From Scleroderma bovista (lineage: Eukaryota > Basidiomycota > Agaricomycetes > Boletales > Sclerodermataceae), in NCBI GenBank assembly GCA_037178675.1, contig JAYMGJ010000578.1, positions 62,001 to 126,000 of the forward strand: 64,000 bases of DNA, written 5' to 3'. Both the position numbers and the translations under genes were made by a program. Below the pieces are notes generated by a model. That model was given only the letters and a program-made list of their open reading frames with translations. It was not told the origin of the DNA and made no database searches. Positions 54,281 through 64,000 of this stretch are shown in pieces. Numbering within the stretch: the first letter of the stretch is position 1; each line of letters opens with the position of its first letter.

Positions 54281-54807
54281 CTACTCGGTCGCACGTGGAA
54301 GCTTGATGGCCTGCTGGGATGCAGTATCGTCGTCTGTGCGCGCGCGTTTCTGGGTGCAGGAAGGGCCATTAGTTTGCCTGTTGAGACGCACTACCTCCTC
54401 CATCGTCAACCTCCCCAGACTGATTGAATCCCTGTTGGGTGCACGTATCAGACAAAGGGCAGGTTCTGCGAGGAGATGATAGCTACATTAGTTAGTGAAG
54501 AGACATAGACCGACCAGATGTACTTACGTTGGGGCCGGATTAAGAGTCTTGAGGTCATCCACATTGCAAGGCTTGCTCTCTACAGTACAGTTTCTGAGCC
54601 GAAGGACAAGTTTCTGGATGCGCGAGTTAGAGACGATGATAAATGAAGCATATATGCGCTCACCAAAGGGCCTGGCTGGGTTGGAGTGACTTTGACGAGG
54701 TAGGTGTTCCAGTCAGACGACAGCCCGTGGATGTCAAGGACAGAAATGTTGTCGATGGTGGTGATTTTGACTGGTGTAGTCGTCTCAGCAGGGTTAATGT
54801 TGGACAT
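54281..54807 (-). CDS. Transposon gene B, element 2
   Basis: Three exons, 54807-54664, 54613-54528 and 54482-54281 (introns 50 and 45 bp), in phase, 143 residues. The conserved N-terminal block is ITTIDNISVLDIHGLSSDWN, followed by KLVLRLRNCTVE. The C-terminus has MEEVVRLNRQ and a basic TQKRARTDDD, a possible nuclear localisation signal. It is shorter than gene B of element 1, lacking the acidic middle. It starts 81 bp from gene C, divergently, and faces the end of the transposase gene. Confidence 0.7.
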
Positions 54808-54888
54808 GGTGATGGCGCGTAGTCGAGACACATGAGACGCACGACAGTGATGGCCATTTTTGGATAACCCTCTTCTTCTCTTCCCGCC

Positions 54889-56990
54889 ATGACTCTCACC
54901 ATGTCGTTCCCCTCCTTCGACAGACAAGATTCTTCCTCCTCTCTTTCACTTGATGACCAGATAATCAACTCGAACAACGCCCTCAGAAATTCTTTTAATG
55001 ACTCTTTTAACAGTACAAACAACACTTATCGGTACAATACCCAACAAGTCAATCAAGCTTCCGCTACACAACAACAATGGACTGGTACCCAAGGACAGAT
55101 ACAACATGTATCTGTCTAATCTAATGCTTGCTAACCACTGATCTTGACCATCGGTCATGTACAGCAGATGAACGCATACCAGGACAATAATATGGTGAGT
55201 CACGCATTTTATCGTACTGATCTACTGATTTTCACGCATATATTCAGTATATCAGTCAAATTCAGGTTTTAAAGGATATGGTTGCCAAGCTTCAAAACGA
55301 GAACGCAGTGCTCACGTCGGGAAAGACAGCCATCGAGTAGCTGCATCTATTCTTTTGTCCTACTAACTAACGACACGCTTTGCTAACAGGGGTGCATATA
55401 CTGCACTTCTCTCCCGGCTCACCCCAGTTTCAGGCTCCTCCAATGATCCCAATGCGCCGCTTAACATCGGCATACAGGCTACTTCACTCAAGCGCAGCTC
55501 AGGCATTGGTCTTACGCCCCCTCCCAAGTTTGACAAATCAGACTTTCCAAAAGTGCGCCTGTGGACGGAAAGAGAATACAAAATATGGAAGAAGACTCCA
55601 GAGGGCGTAGCAAAAAAATCGACGGCCTATCTAGAAGACAAAGATGGGAAACAGCTAGACGACGATCGGGTTGGAAAAATCAATTCAACGATGTATGAAG
55701 TATGGCTAGACCTCCGCAACGAAGGCCATATCAACGCTGAGATGACGTGGACTTCAATGCTGCTGACCGTGAAGAAGACTTTTCGTTGGGAGCTGGCTAA
55801 TACTTTCATAGAACTTAACTACTGCGAAGACTTGTGGAAAGTTGATGCTCATGCCAAGGCAATTTACCCGTCCTGGAAACAGACGCGGTTTACCAAGAAG
55901 TCTGGCAAGCGCATGAAGGTCGAAGAAGACGCTGACGAAGATCTTGACAAGACCACCCATGACAGTGCCGCCGCTGGACCTGAAGGGGATAGTGTTGAAG
56001 AGTCCCCAGTCGATGCGGCTGCCACCCCATTCTCGTTTACTGGCTTGTCTTTAGAGTCACCGCTCTCTCACAGTACTTCAGAGGCCTCTGCTACTTCTTC
56101 ATCGGTGTCTGGGCCCATTCCTCGCAATACCCCGGTCCACAAAGGGGATGAAAATACAGGTGTGTGGTTGTATACAGTCCCATAACACGCTCACACAATC
56201 TACAGAATCACACGTCGCACAAACCCGAGCACCAGTACCCCGGATCAAATTCAAGAATCCTTTGTACCTCAAACATACGCTCTTTCACAGACACTACTGA
56301 TGTCTTTCTTACAGGTTATCGACCCCGGCAAACCGGCCATGCCCAAGTGATCATGTTTCTAATGCAGTGGAGTCTGCTTCACAGCCCTCGCAGACATCTC
56401 CAGCCGAGGCCAGAGGCCCAACGGACGTGTCATCGACCACACCAAGCAGTGGATCGTCTTCAGCACAAGTGCAACGTGTCTCCCCATCACGCGGTACAAC
56501 ACCTTCGACATTCGCTACCACAATCAGTAGCGATGCCAATGCAGCCTCTGCATCCGAACAGCCCCCGCAGACATCTACAGCCAAGACCAACAACACGTCA
56601 ACAACCCAAGCAACCGCTGCGAGCAAAAAGAAAGGTTGGTGCCCCGGATCTAACAAGAGCGCGCGGTAAGTTGTTCATCCAAGTCGAGCACTATTCTAAC
56701 CAGCAATGGAAGGACGCTATGCGCCCATCGATGGCTTAAACAAGTCTCTCCATACGGCTCTCAAGAAGAATTCAATACATATTTTGATGCTCTTTCATCC
56801 GAGGCAAAAAAGGTGAGTGTAATGTTGGTTCAAATATTGATTGAATTGATCGTCGCTTTATAGAAATACAAAGACGAATATAAGCAACTCGTACGCGCGC
56901 AACTCCCCATTTCTTTACTCCGACACTCATGCTATATCCAAGGTCGAGAAAGGGATCTGGACGAATGGGACCACCGAGGTGATCGCAAAG
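54889..56990 (+). CDS. Transposon gene C, element 2: coiled-coil protein with two conserved blocks
   Basis: Starts at an ATG at 54889 with an Asn/Ser-rich leader. Later exons carry a short coiled coil (about 55250-55340, VLKDMVAKLQNENAVL), then GAYTALLSRLTPV. The first conserved block, from about 55550, reads VRLWTEREYKIWKKTPE and contains AKAIYPSWKQTRF. An acidic linker and long Ser/Thr/Pro stretch follow, with the second conserved block near 56700-56815 (LCAHRWLKQVSPYGSQEEF, then FDALSSEAKK), continuing past an intron into KYKDEYKQL. The blocks and their order match gene C of element 1. The exact 3' end is not certain. Confidence 0.65.
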
Positions 56991-57480
56991 TTTTCGGGAC
57001 TGCCGATGTATTAGGGCAAAGTGGAGGGATGTGGGTCTTGTGGGGAGGAAAGGAGACAAGTGGAGATGAGAGCGCATGATGGGCAGGAGTGGGCATGGCA
57101 GGAATGAGAGGTACAATGGGGAGCAGCAGCAGCGGTGGGTAGGAATGGTGGGCGGTGGGCGGGAATACCTACAAACGCGTAGGATAGCATATTTTAGGGA
57201 GCGGGTGGGCGGGACATTAATGCAACCTATTTTTTCATAGAATGGCATAGGAATCTCGAGGGAACTAGAACTACATAGAACTACATAGCATGGTTGATGG
57301 CAGACTGTCGACGATGACGATCTATGTAGATCTATGCGCTAGTTATGTTCATACATCTACATATGCACACCTTGGAATAATTGATAGGCTGGCGTACATT
57401 TTCTATGCAGCGCTACTCAGACATAGGGCCTATGTATGACTACTGCTACATAGCCTCCCATATGTCCATTTCTCACTGGG

Positions 57481-58190
57481 GGTGACCGCCCATTGTGGGT
57501 TCACTCCCACTGCAGAAACGGCGGGTTCAATACTTACCGCAGGTTACTTTCCCACCACGGATTAGCTAGCAACTGTACAGTACAGGTCAACTACACAGCA
57601 GAGTACTCACCACGGGTTCGCCACCTGCTACAGGTTACACTGTGGATTCAATACATACTGCAGGTTATCCACCCACTGTTTACTACACAGCGGGGGTTAA
57701 CTACCAAGCAGAGTGACTCTCTACTGAGGGGTGACCAACCATTCTGGGTTGGCTACCCACTCCAAATGAAACCGCGGGTTCGATACAGAGTAGCTGGCTA
57801 TTGCTGTTGACAGTACAGCACATGTAGAGTACATAGCAGAGTACCCATTGTGGGTTCAATAAATGCCGTGGGGTAGTTACCCAACGCAGGTTATCTACCC
57901 ACTGCTGTTGAATACATATCAGGGGTTGACTACCCTGTAGAGTGACTCTCAACCGCGGGTTGAATAGTAACCGCGGTTACACTACAAACAACTATCTACT
58001 GAGGGGTGACCACCCATTGTGGCTTTGCTCACTGTAGGTGATACCACGGATTCACACATATGGTGGGTTAGCTACCTACCCAGGATTGGCTAGCCACCGC
58101 TGTTGACTACACAGCACAGGTTGACTACCCAGTGGAATGAGTACCCACCGTGGGTTGGTCATCAACCACGGTCCCAGTTGCAACCACTAC
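57481..58190. repeat. Degenerate tandem-repeat field I
   Basis: Many diverged copies of a short unit built around GCGGGTTnACTACCCA / CCACTGnnGGTT, with TACACAGCA spacers. The units are too diverged to give one fixed period by eye. No gene is seen. The field begins directly at the right end of element 2. Confidence 0.6.
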
Positions 58191-58199
58191 CATATACAT

Positions 58200-58640
58200 T
58201 AAGGTCGTGTAGCATGAGTGAGCTTACATTATGATGTTCTCATGTGATATGGATGGGCTATTATTACCTGGTTCCGTGTGATATGGGTCAGCCCAAGTAG
58301 AACAGTCACTAGGGTATAGGTGAGCCCATATTTCATCATACCGAGTAGCACGGATGGGCTAAGATTTGATCTGTCCAATGGAATATGGGTGAGCCCATGT
58401 AAAATTGCATCATCCCGTGAGTCAAGGGTGGGCTATGAATCATTTGTGACCTGGAATACAGGTGAGCCAAAATACCACCGGAATGTAAATCAAAGCAGGG
58501 CCCATAATATCTAGCCCCATTGACATGGTAGGCTGACATATGGTGTTTCCCTCTAATGTGGATTGGCCAATAGATAACTGGCCAAGAGTGATGGATGGGC
58601 TGACAGAGTCTGGTACATAGGCATAAGGTGAGACAACCCT
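58200..58640. repeat. Degenerate tandem-repeat field II
   Basis: Diverged copies of a different unit containing ATGGATGGGCTA and ATGGGTGAGCCCA, spaced about 30-60 bases. No gene is seen. Confidence 0.55.
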
Positions 58641-58699
58641 AGGCAAAACACCAAGGACCCGACCACACGCTAAGACTCTAAGAGGATAGGATGCGAGTA

Positions 58700-58968
58700 T
58701 CTAGAGCAAAGACCCAAGATGAGCTCGAATGGGGAGCCTCTGGGTGCTGGATTGCACTGTATATATACTATTATACATGAGGGCTACGCGAGGCTATCCA
58801 CATGGCTACGTGCAGGTAAAGGCTATGCGTAATGACATCACTGTGGAGCTAAGGCTATGCGTAATGATGTCAAGGGTGGCAGTGTGTACAGCACGAGGCA
58901 CAGGTCTAGGCTAGGTAGATAAGATAGAGGCTGTACACTAAGATAAGATAAAAAGTTGGTCCGTAACA
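58700..58968 (-). repeat. 3' LTR (start clear, end uncertain) of the Gypsy element
   Basis: On the minus strand a polypurine tract (GAGGGGGGAGTAG) at about 58969-58982 is followed by TGTTACGGACC at 58968, the usual start of an LTR. The far end of the LTR is not determined; the lower bound given is a guess. AGGCTATGCGTAATGAnnTC occurs twice inside. Confidence 0.55.
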
Positions 58969-59140
58969 CTACTCCCCCCTCAGGTGCAGGATTCCAGACT
59001 GCAGAACTGAGCATCGCAAACTGTAAGGTTTTCGGGGATACGGCTAAATAACGAGTTAAAGTCTGCTTGGGCCATACGAAGTTTCCGAGGAGCAGAGGGG
59101 TTTTCTCGGTAAAAGTGTTCGACTTCCAGAGGAGAATTCT

Positions 59141-62100
59141 TTAAATTTGACGAGGGTTCCCATGTTCTCCTTTGTATCCTTTCCAGTGTACCAGATACTG
59201 GAGTTGCCTTTTATAAATATGAGAAGCCACGATGTAATCTACTTCGTATTCTTCATCGCGTTCTTCAGAAACGTGTACCAGACCGGGCCGAGACACAGGC
59301 TGTCTGGGAAGAGGACCTAAATAAGGTTTTACTTGCAAAACATTCACAACTGGGTGAATCCGAAGAGTTTTCGGGAGCTTAAGCTCAACCGCATTCGGAG
59401 TTATACGAGTGACCTCATAGGGACCGATCCACTTTTCCGTAAGCTTCTTAGAAGCATGATTTAACATCCGAAGGTTGTCCGTGGAAAGCCAAACTTGTTG
59501 GCCTACAACATAGTCTGGGGCGGGATTTCTATGCTTATCCGCCTGAAGCTTCATATTATGTTTTTCCTTCTCAGAGGACTCAACGACTTTATTAAATATG
59601 GCAGCAAAGTCTTTAGCCGCCGGGGCTACAGTGTCCACCGGCTCAACACCCATACAAGGGGAATAACTTCGGGTGATTCCAAACAGTGAATCAGTGGTTA
59701 CCTCCGAGACTGTGTTGTTCCAAACGAACTGGGCAATTTTGATCCACTTGGCCCATTCGTTCTGTCGATCATTCACGTAAGTTCGGAGATACTGATTAAT
59801 TTCGCAGTTCAACCGCTCCGTTTGACCATCGGTTTGGGGATGAAATGCCGTGGACATTTTCCTTTTTACGCCTAAGAGTCTATACAACTCCCCCAGGAAG
59901 TTGCTCACAAAGACTGATCCATGGTCTGACACAATGGAAGACGGGAGTCCATGCTGACACCAGACATGGTCTCTAAATAACTCAGCGGTTGATAAGGCGG
60001 TTTCCTCCTTAGTGCAAGTCACAAACACGACCTCCTTGGAGAACCGATCAACCACGACTAATATATAGTTGTAACCAAGGGATTCCGGCATCTCGGTAAA
60101 GTCCATAGTGACGTCAAGCCACGGGCCGCTGGGGGTCGGGAGAGGAACAAGACTTCCAGAAGTCTTTTGATTCAATACCTTGGACTGTTGGCACTTTTGA
60201 CAGTGCTTCACATAGGTCTGAATCTGCTCCTTCATCCCTTTCCAGGAATAATGCTTCCGGAGCGCATTATATGTAGCTTTTACTCCTTTATGGCCAGCAA
60301 CAGGAGTATCGTGAAAGTTCGTAATGAGCGACTGTCGCTCTTCATAAGACTGATCAGTGACATCGACCAGTTTAATAGATACCGGATTTAACAGGACCTG
60401 GTCCTTGTTGTCTTCAGAACTGGATACATAATGGTCCGATCGCCTGCTAAGCGGATCTGCAACGTGCATCTGGGTTCCCTTCTTATAGATAAGCGAATAG
60501 TTAAACCGCGTCATCCACATTTGCCAGCGCACTTGGCGCTTAGACAAGTTCTGTGACTTAGTAAAGTACGTTAAATTATGGTGATCCATATATATCTCGA
60601 AAGTGTAAGGAGTGGCTTCGAGATAATGGCGCCAGGCCTCAGTTGCTTTTATGATGGCCAGCATCTCTTTATCATGAATAGGATAATTTCGTTCTGGAGG
60701 TGTCATGGAATGTGACATGTATGCGACGGGTCTGAATTTGCCGTCTTCACATTTCATGGATATCACGCCCCCAACGGCGAACTCAGACGCATCGGTTTCG
60801 AGGCGGAATTCGCGGTCCTGGTCGGGGTACTGAAGTACTGGAGCACGAGTAAAGGCGGCTTTCAAAGCCTCAAATGCAGCGTGTTCTTTTTCTCCAAAGT
60901 TAAATACCGTATCTTTACATGTAAGGTCCGTCATGGGCCTAGCCATGATCGCGTAATCTTTAATGAAGCGTCTATAGAAATTGCCGAGTCCAAGGAACGT
61001 GCGAACCTGTTTTACGTTCGTTGGCTCAGGCCACTTCAAAATAGCATTAACTTTTTCAGGGTCCATCTTGATACCCTCACGTGACACGATCATTCCAAGG
61101 AAGTCGACTTTGGTGACTCTGAAGCGACACTTCTTGGGTTTGACAAACAAATCGTTATCACGTAAACGTTTCAAAACTTCCAGCACAATTCTATCATGCT
61201 TTTCCTGATCGTCCGTATCCATAAATATCATAAGGTCATCGATATACACCACACAGACATCCAACATATCGTGGAAGATTTCGTTCATCATCTTCTGGAA
61301 TGTCACGGGTGAATTACAGAGACCAAAATACATAACTAATGGCTCAAAAGCCCCCTTGTGCGTTACAAACGCAGCCTTCCATTTGTCGCCTTCGTGAATC
61401 CTCACATTGTTGTAACCCCAACGAAGATCCATTTTCGTGAAGAGTTTGCAACCCTTAAGCTTGTCAACAAGCTGAGAGATAAGCGGTAGCGGATAGTTAT
61501 TCTTAATCGTCCAGTCATTTACATAACGGTAGTCCTGTACCATGCGCTTCTTGCCGTCCTTTTTCGGGATAAAGAAGACCGGTGACGTCTGCTGACTAAT
61601 AGAAGGCCGAATATATCCTTTAGCGAGTTGATCATCAAGGAACGATTCAACTTCTTTTTGTTCATCAACAGAGAGCGGGATAAGTCTTCCCTTCTTGGGC
61701 GGGAAGTCTTCTTTTAGATCAATTCCATGATCCCAAGGTTTTCTTAGCGGCATGCGCTCTGACGACTTTTTACTAAATACATCTAAGAACTCCCAGTACT
61801 CTTTAGGTACCTGCTTCTGAGCTTCTTCTAGGGTCGACTCATCGATAGTGACCTTTGACTCATGAGCTTTCAAAGCTTGCACCCAAGTTTCTTGAGATTC
61901 GTTCTCTCGTAATAACTTAGCAAAGCGTGTTTCCAAAAGCGCCTTGCACTCTGGAGGACACCTAGTTAAATTAACTTTGCCTGTGACCCAGTCTATATCG
62001 GGATTATGCTTCTGAAGCCAGGTGTGGCCAAGGATAAGTGGTACTTTTCCAAGGCACGTGACAGCACACCACAGCTTTTCAGCGTGTTTCCCAATACCGA

Positions 62101-62156
62101 CTGTCAACAATACATAATGCGTGATATCGCCCTCCTGATTCCTAGTGCCATCTACG
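59141..62156 (-). pseudogene. Ty3/Gypsy chromovirus polyprotein, interrupted and frameshifted
   Basis: Reading from 62156 down: the end of a retropepsin region (GDITHYVLLTVGIGKHAEKL, ILGHTWLQKHNPDIDW), reverse transcriptase (KKRMVQDYRYVNDWTIKNNY, CVVYIDDLMIF with the YxDD box), RNase H (FRLETDASEFAVGGVIS), an integrase HHCC knuckle (AGHKGVKATYNALRKHY, HCQKCQQSK), a DDE core (DVTMDFTEMP, IVSDHGSVF, HPQTDGQTERLN) and a chromodomain (EVDYIVASHIYKRQLQYLVH, WKGYKG). The chromodomain loses frame near 59165, one base short, and its remaining helix and tail continue in the next frame to about 58986. The gag and upstream protease part are cut off by Harbinger 2 at 62157. Confidence 0.9.
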
Positions 62157-62276
62157 TTAGAGCCCGTTCAGGAACCCGAGAGGTTGTGAAAACCAGGTGT
62201 GCGAGTTGTCGGCACACTCCAGACCAGTGGCTGGGTTAGAAGCTGAGTTTGAAGCTCAAACCTTATCCTTCAAGCC

Positions 62277-63746
62277 ATGGCCGATCGATTTGAACACTCT
62301 GATCTTCAACGTATCTGGGCAGCCTTAGCATCTCTGCTGGTGCTGGCCATCCAATCCTCAGTCCCCCTTTCAATGGCTCCAAGAAACAACCCCCCGGGTT
62401 CACGGTGGCTCTTAGCAGAGGAAGAAGCACTTGTCAGGTGCCTTCATGAGCATCGTGCAGAGGCTTCAGGTGGATCAGGGAACTTCAAGCAACAAGTCTT
62501 CAATAAAGCTGCGGCTGCTGTTGCACCACACTGCAAAGACGGATCTCCAGCAAGGACAGCAGCACAGTGCAAGACGAAGTGGAAGGCGGTATGTTGCATT
62601 TGTATTAACTAGTACACTTTTGTATCATACTGATCGTGTCTAATATTCAGCTCAAGTCCCTGTATGCTGAGGTCGAAAGATATCGCAAGACATCTGGAAC
62701 CCACTGGGATAATGAGAATGGTGCTGGCATCGTTGGCACTGATGCAGAATCGGTCTGGGAGAATTACCTCTTGGTATGTATTGATCAATTATATTGTGAC
62801 TATTCCTGACCAAGGGCCGTCAATCTGGCAGACCCACAAAACCCTCCGTCCATTCAAGGACAAGGGATGGCCATTGTACAATTGGATGTGTGAGATCATA
62901 CCGAGTGGTATTGCAAGTGGTCACCACTCGTTCGATGCCAGTGCTGCTCCCTCTACTACTCCTGCCGAGTCAGCTCCTCCCACCCCAGCTGCTCCAGGGA
63001 CCGAAGAAGATCTCATTATGAAAGGACCCACCGCTTCATCGACAATCCCTGTTGATGCCAGTACAACTTCGATGTCTCAGTCACCTTCTCTGTCTAGCTT
63101 CCTTCAAAGTGGCTTAGCAGACGAAAATAGCAACAGCATCACGACTAGCACCAGTTATATGCGCCCCCCCCCTTCCAATCCGTCAAGCAAAGGCAAACGT
63201 TGCCTTGCAGAAATCACTGATGGCGACCCTGTCGTCACATCTAACTTCAAGGAGCTACCATATGCCCAAACTGTCTCGTCTTCTGTGAAGACAGGGCCTG
63301 CCACAAAGAAGAGGAAGGAGAATGCCACGGTTGAGTCAGCTGCCACGATGTCAATGGATGACACGATGGCGATTGCCGCAACACGGTCTTCCTCACGCCG
63401 TGCTCGGGCAAGAGTGGCAGATGCACCTCAAGACCCGATGTTAGTGACCCTAGTTGGTGCTGTTTCCCACCTGGCAGGCTCCATCGAGCGCACAATGCAA
63501 CCAGCAGAGGAGCGCATGAGCACAAAGAAGCAACAAGCTATTCGTATTCTGGAGGACGAGCACGATGATTTGCCCATCGAACAACGGATTACTCTCCTCC
63601 GTCGCATCGGAGAAGATGATTATTTAGCGGATGTTTTGACTTTAGTTCAGAAGGACCACCGCAGTGCATACATCAAAGATTTACTTCAAAACCACCCTTC
63701 CCCTCACTCTCTTTCATCTGCATCCAACTTCAATGACCATGCGTGA
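62277..63746 (+). CDS. Myb/SANT-like ORF1 protein of Harbinger 2
   Basis: Exons 62277-62588, 62651-62773 and 62832-63746 (introns 62 and 58 bp), in phase, 449 residues. A trihelix/SANT-like domain lies at about residues 40-145: SRWLLAEEEALVRCLHEHRA, AQCKTKWKALKSLYAEVERY and SGTHWDNENGAGIVGTDAES. A GWPLYNWMCEIIP block, a long Ser/Thr/Pro linker with KKRKE and SRRARA basic motifs, and a C-terminal helical region (KKQQAIRILEDEHDDLPIEQ) follow. The layout equals ORF1 of Harbinger 1 but without frame breaks. In this superfamily the ORF1 protein binds DNA and partners the transposase. Confidence 0.85.
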
Positions 63747-63894
63747 TTGGTGTGGTGTACTTGTTTGTGTTGTTCTGTTGCTGCTTGTATCAAGTTCAAC
63801 TTCGTATCCCTGTATCCAATTTGATGTATGCTCACTTGACGTTGAATCAATACACATTTTGTGTCGGTTTCATATTTGAAAAGTACTAAGAACA

Positions 63895-64000
63895 TTAATT
63901 ATCACCAAGATCGCCATCAGAGTTGTCAACCCCTTCAAATTCAGCTCCACCATCCTCTGATTCCTGCTCAACATAGTTATAGTTCCCCTGCCTGATAATA
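63895..64000 (-). CDS. C-terminus of the Harbinger 2 transposase (partial)
   Basis: A minus-strand frame entering from the right edge and ending with a TAA at 63895. It reads YVEQESEDGGAEFEGVDNSD, then GDLGDN, an acidic tail like that of the Harbinger 1 transposase (VVEQEAGSGVGPEDDEDDED). The position, convergent with ORF1, is the same as in Harbinger 1. Confidence 0.7.
   Translation of the reverse strand, partial: IIRQGNYNYVEQESEDGGAEFEGVDNSDGDLGDN

Larger units (their letters stand above)
50301..57480 (+). mobile_element. CACTA-like transposon, element 2 (7,180 bp)
   Basis: The left end CCCAGTGAGAAGTGGACATA is mirrored by the right end (reverse complement CCCAGTGAGAAATGGACATA). The seven bases outside are GGTGATG on the left and GGTGACC on the right, a decayed version of a seven-base duplication. 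It carries transposase (plus), gene B (minus) and gene C (plus), the same plan as element 1 but in the opposite orientation. Protein sequences differ strongly from element 1, so these are distinct families of one lineage. Confidence 0.82.
62160..64000. mobile_element. PIF/Harbinger DNA transposon 2 (left part; runs off the window)
   Basis: TTA at 62157-62159 is followed by GAGCCCGTTCAGG, the same GAGCCCGT terminus as Harbinger 1. It falls exactly where the Gypsy protease frame stops. Inside are an intact ORF1 gene (plus) and, at the right edge, the acidic C-terminus of a minus-strand transposase. The right TIR and second TTA lie outside the window. Confidence 0.85.

Overview
The window is nuclear DNA of a filamentous basidiomycete, most likely an agaricomycete. 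Evidence: protein genes are split by many 45-65 bp GT-AG introns, a tRNA-Arg gene carries an anticodon-loop intron, there is an F-box protein of the agaricomycete type, and the repeats include tyrosine-recombinase retrotransposons, a chromodomain Gypsy element, PIF/Harbinger elements and CACTA-like elements. All calls are from reading the sequence; no search was run.

Layout. 1-6.5 kb: a tyrosine-recombinase (DIRS/Ngaro-type) retrotransposon on the minus strand (gag, RT-RNase H, recombinase), the last gene frameshifted. 6.5-10 kb: decayed sequence with an imperfect direct repeat that brackets a broken HSF-type DNA-binding domain. 10-24 kb: ordinary and decaying genes: an FAD monooxygenase, an F-box protein, an alpha/beta hydrolase with a partial F-box/hydrolase duplication beside it, an HMG-box factor, a perfect hairpin, a ruined polysaccharide lyase, a tRNA-Arg, a glyoxalase-like gene with a one-base frame break, and a kinase. 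24.3-27.7 kb: a Harbinger element with TTA target duplication sits between the kinase and the C-terminal part of a GTPase-like gene. 28-35 kb: an intact secreted aspartic protease, divergent from an SDR gene, then a DUF6697-like gene divergent from an MCP1-like mitochondrial membrane protein. 35-42 kb: a TIR element, two more hydrolase copies, a decayed DUF6697-like copy and a C2H2-like fragment.

42.3-57.5 kb is the most interesting part. Two related but diverged 7-8 kb CACTA-like transposons lie almost back to back in opposite orientation. Each has CCCAGTGA termini, 7-bp target duplications (exact in one, decayed in the other) and the same three genes in the same relative order: a transposase with an N-terminal Cys/His motif and a proline-rich repeat region, a small convergent gene (B), and a divergent coiled-coil gene (C) with two conserved blocks. 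In element 1 the proline-rich region is built of tandem exon-plus-intron modules.

57.5-64 kb: two degenerate tandem-repeat fields, then a chromodomain Gypsy element on the minus strand, whose protease region is interrupted by a second Harbinger element that runs off the right edge.
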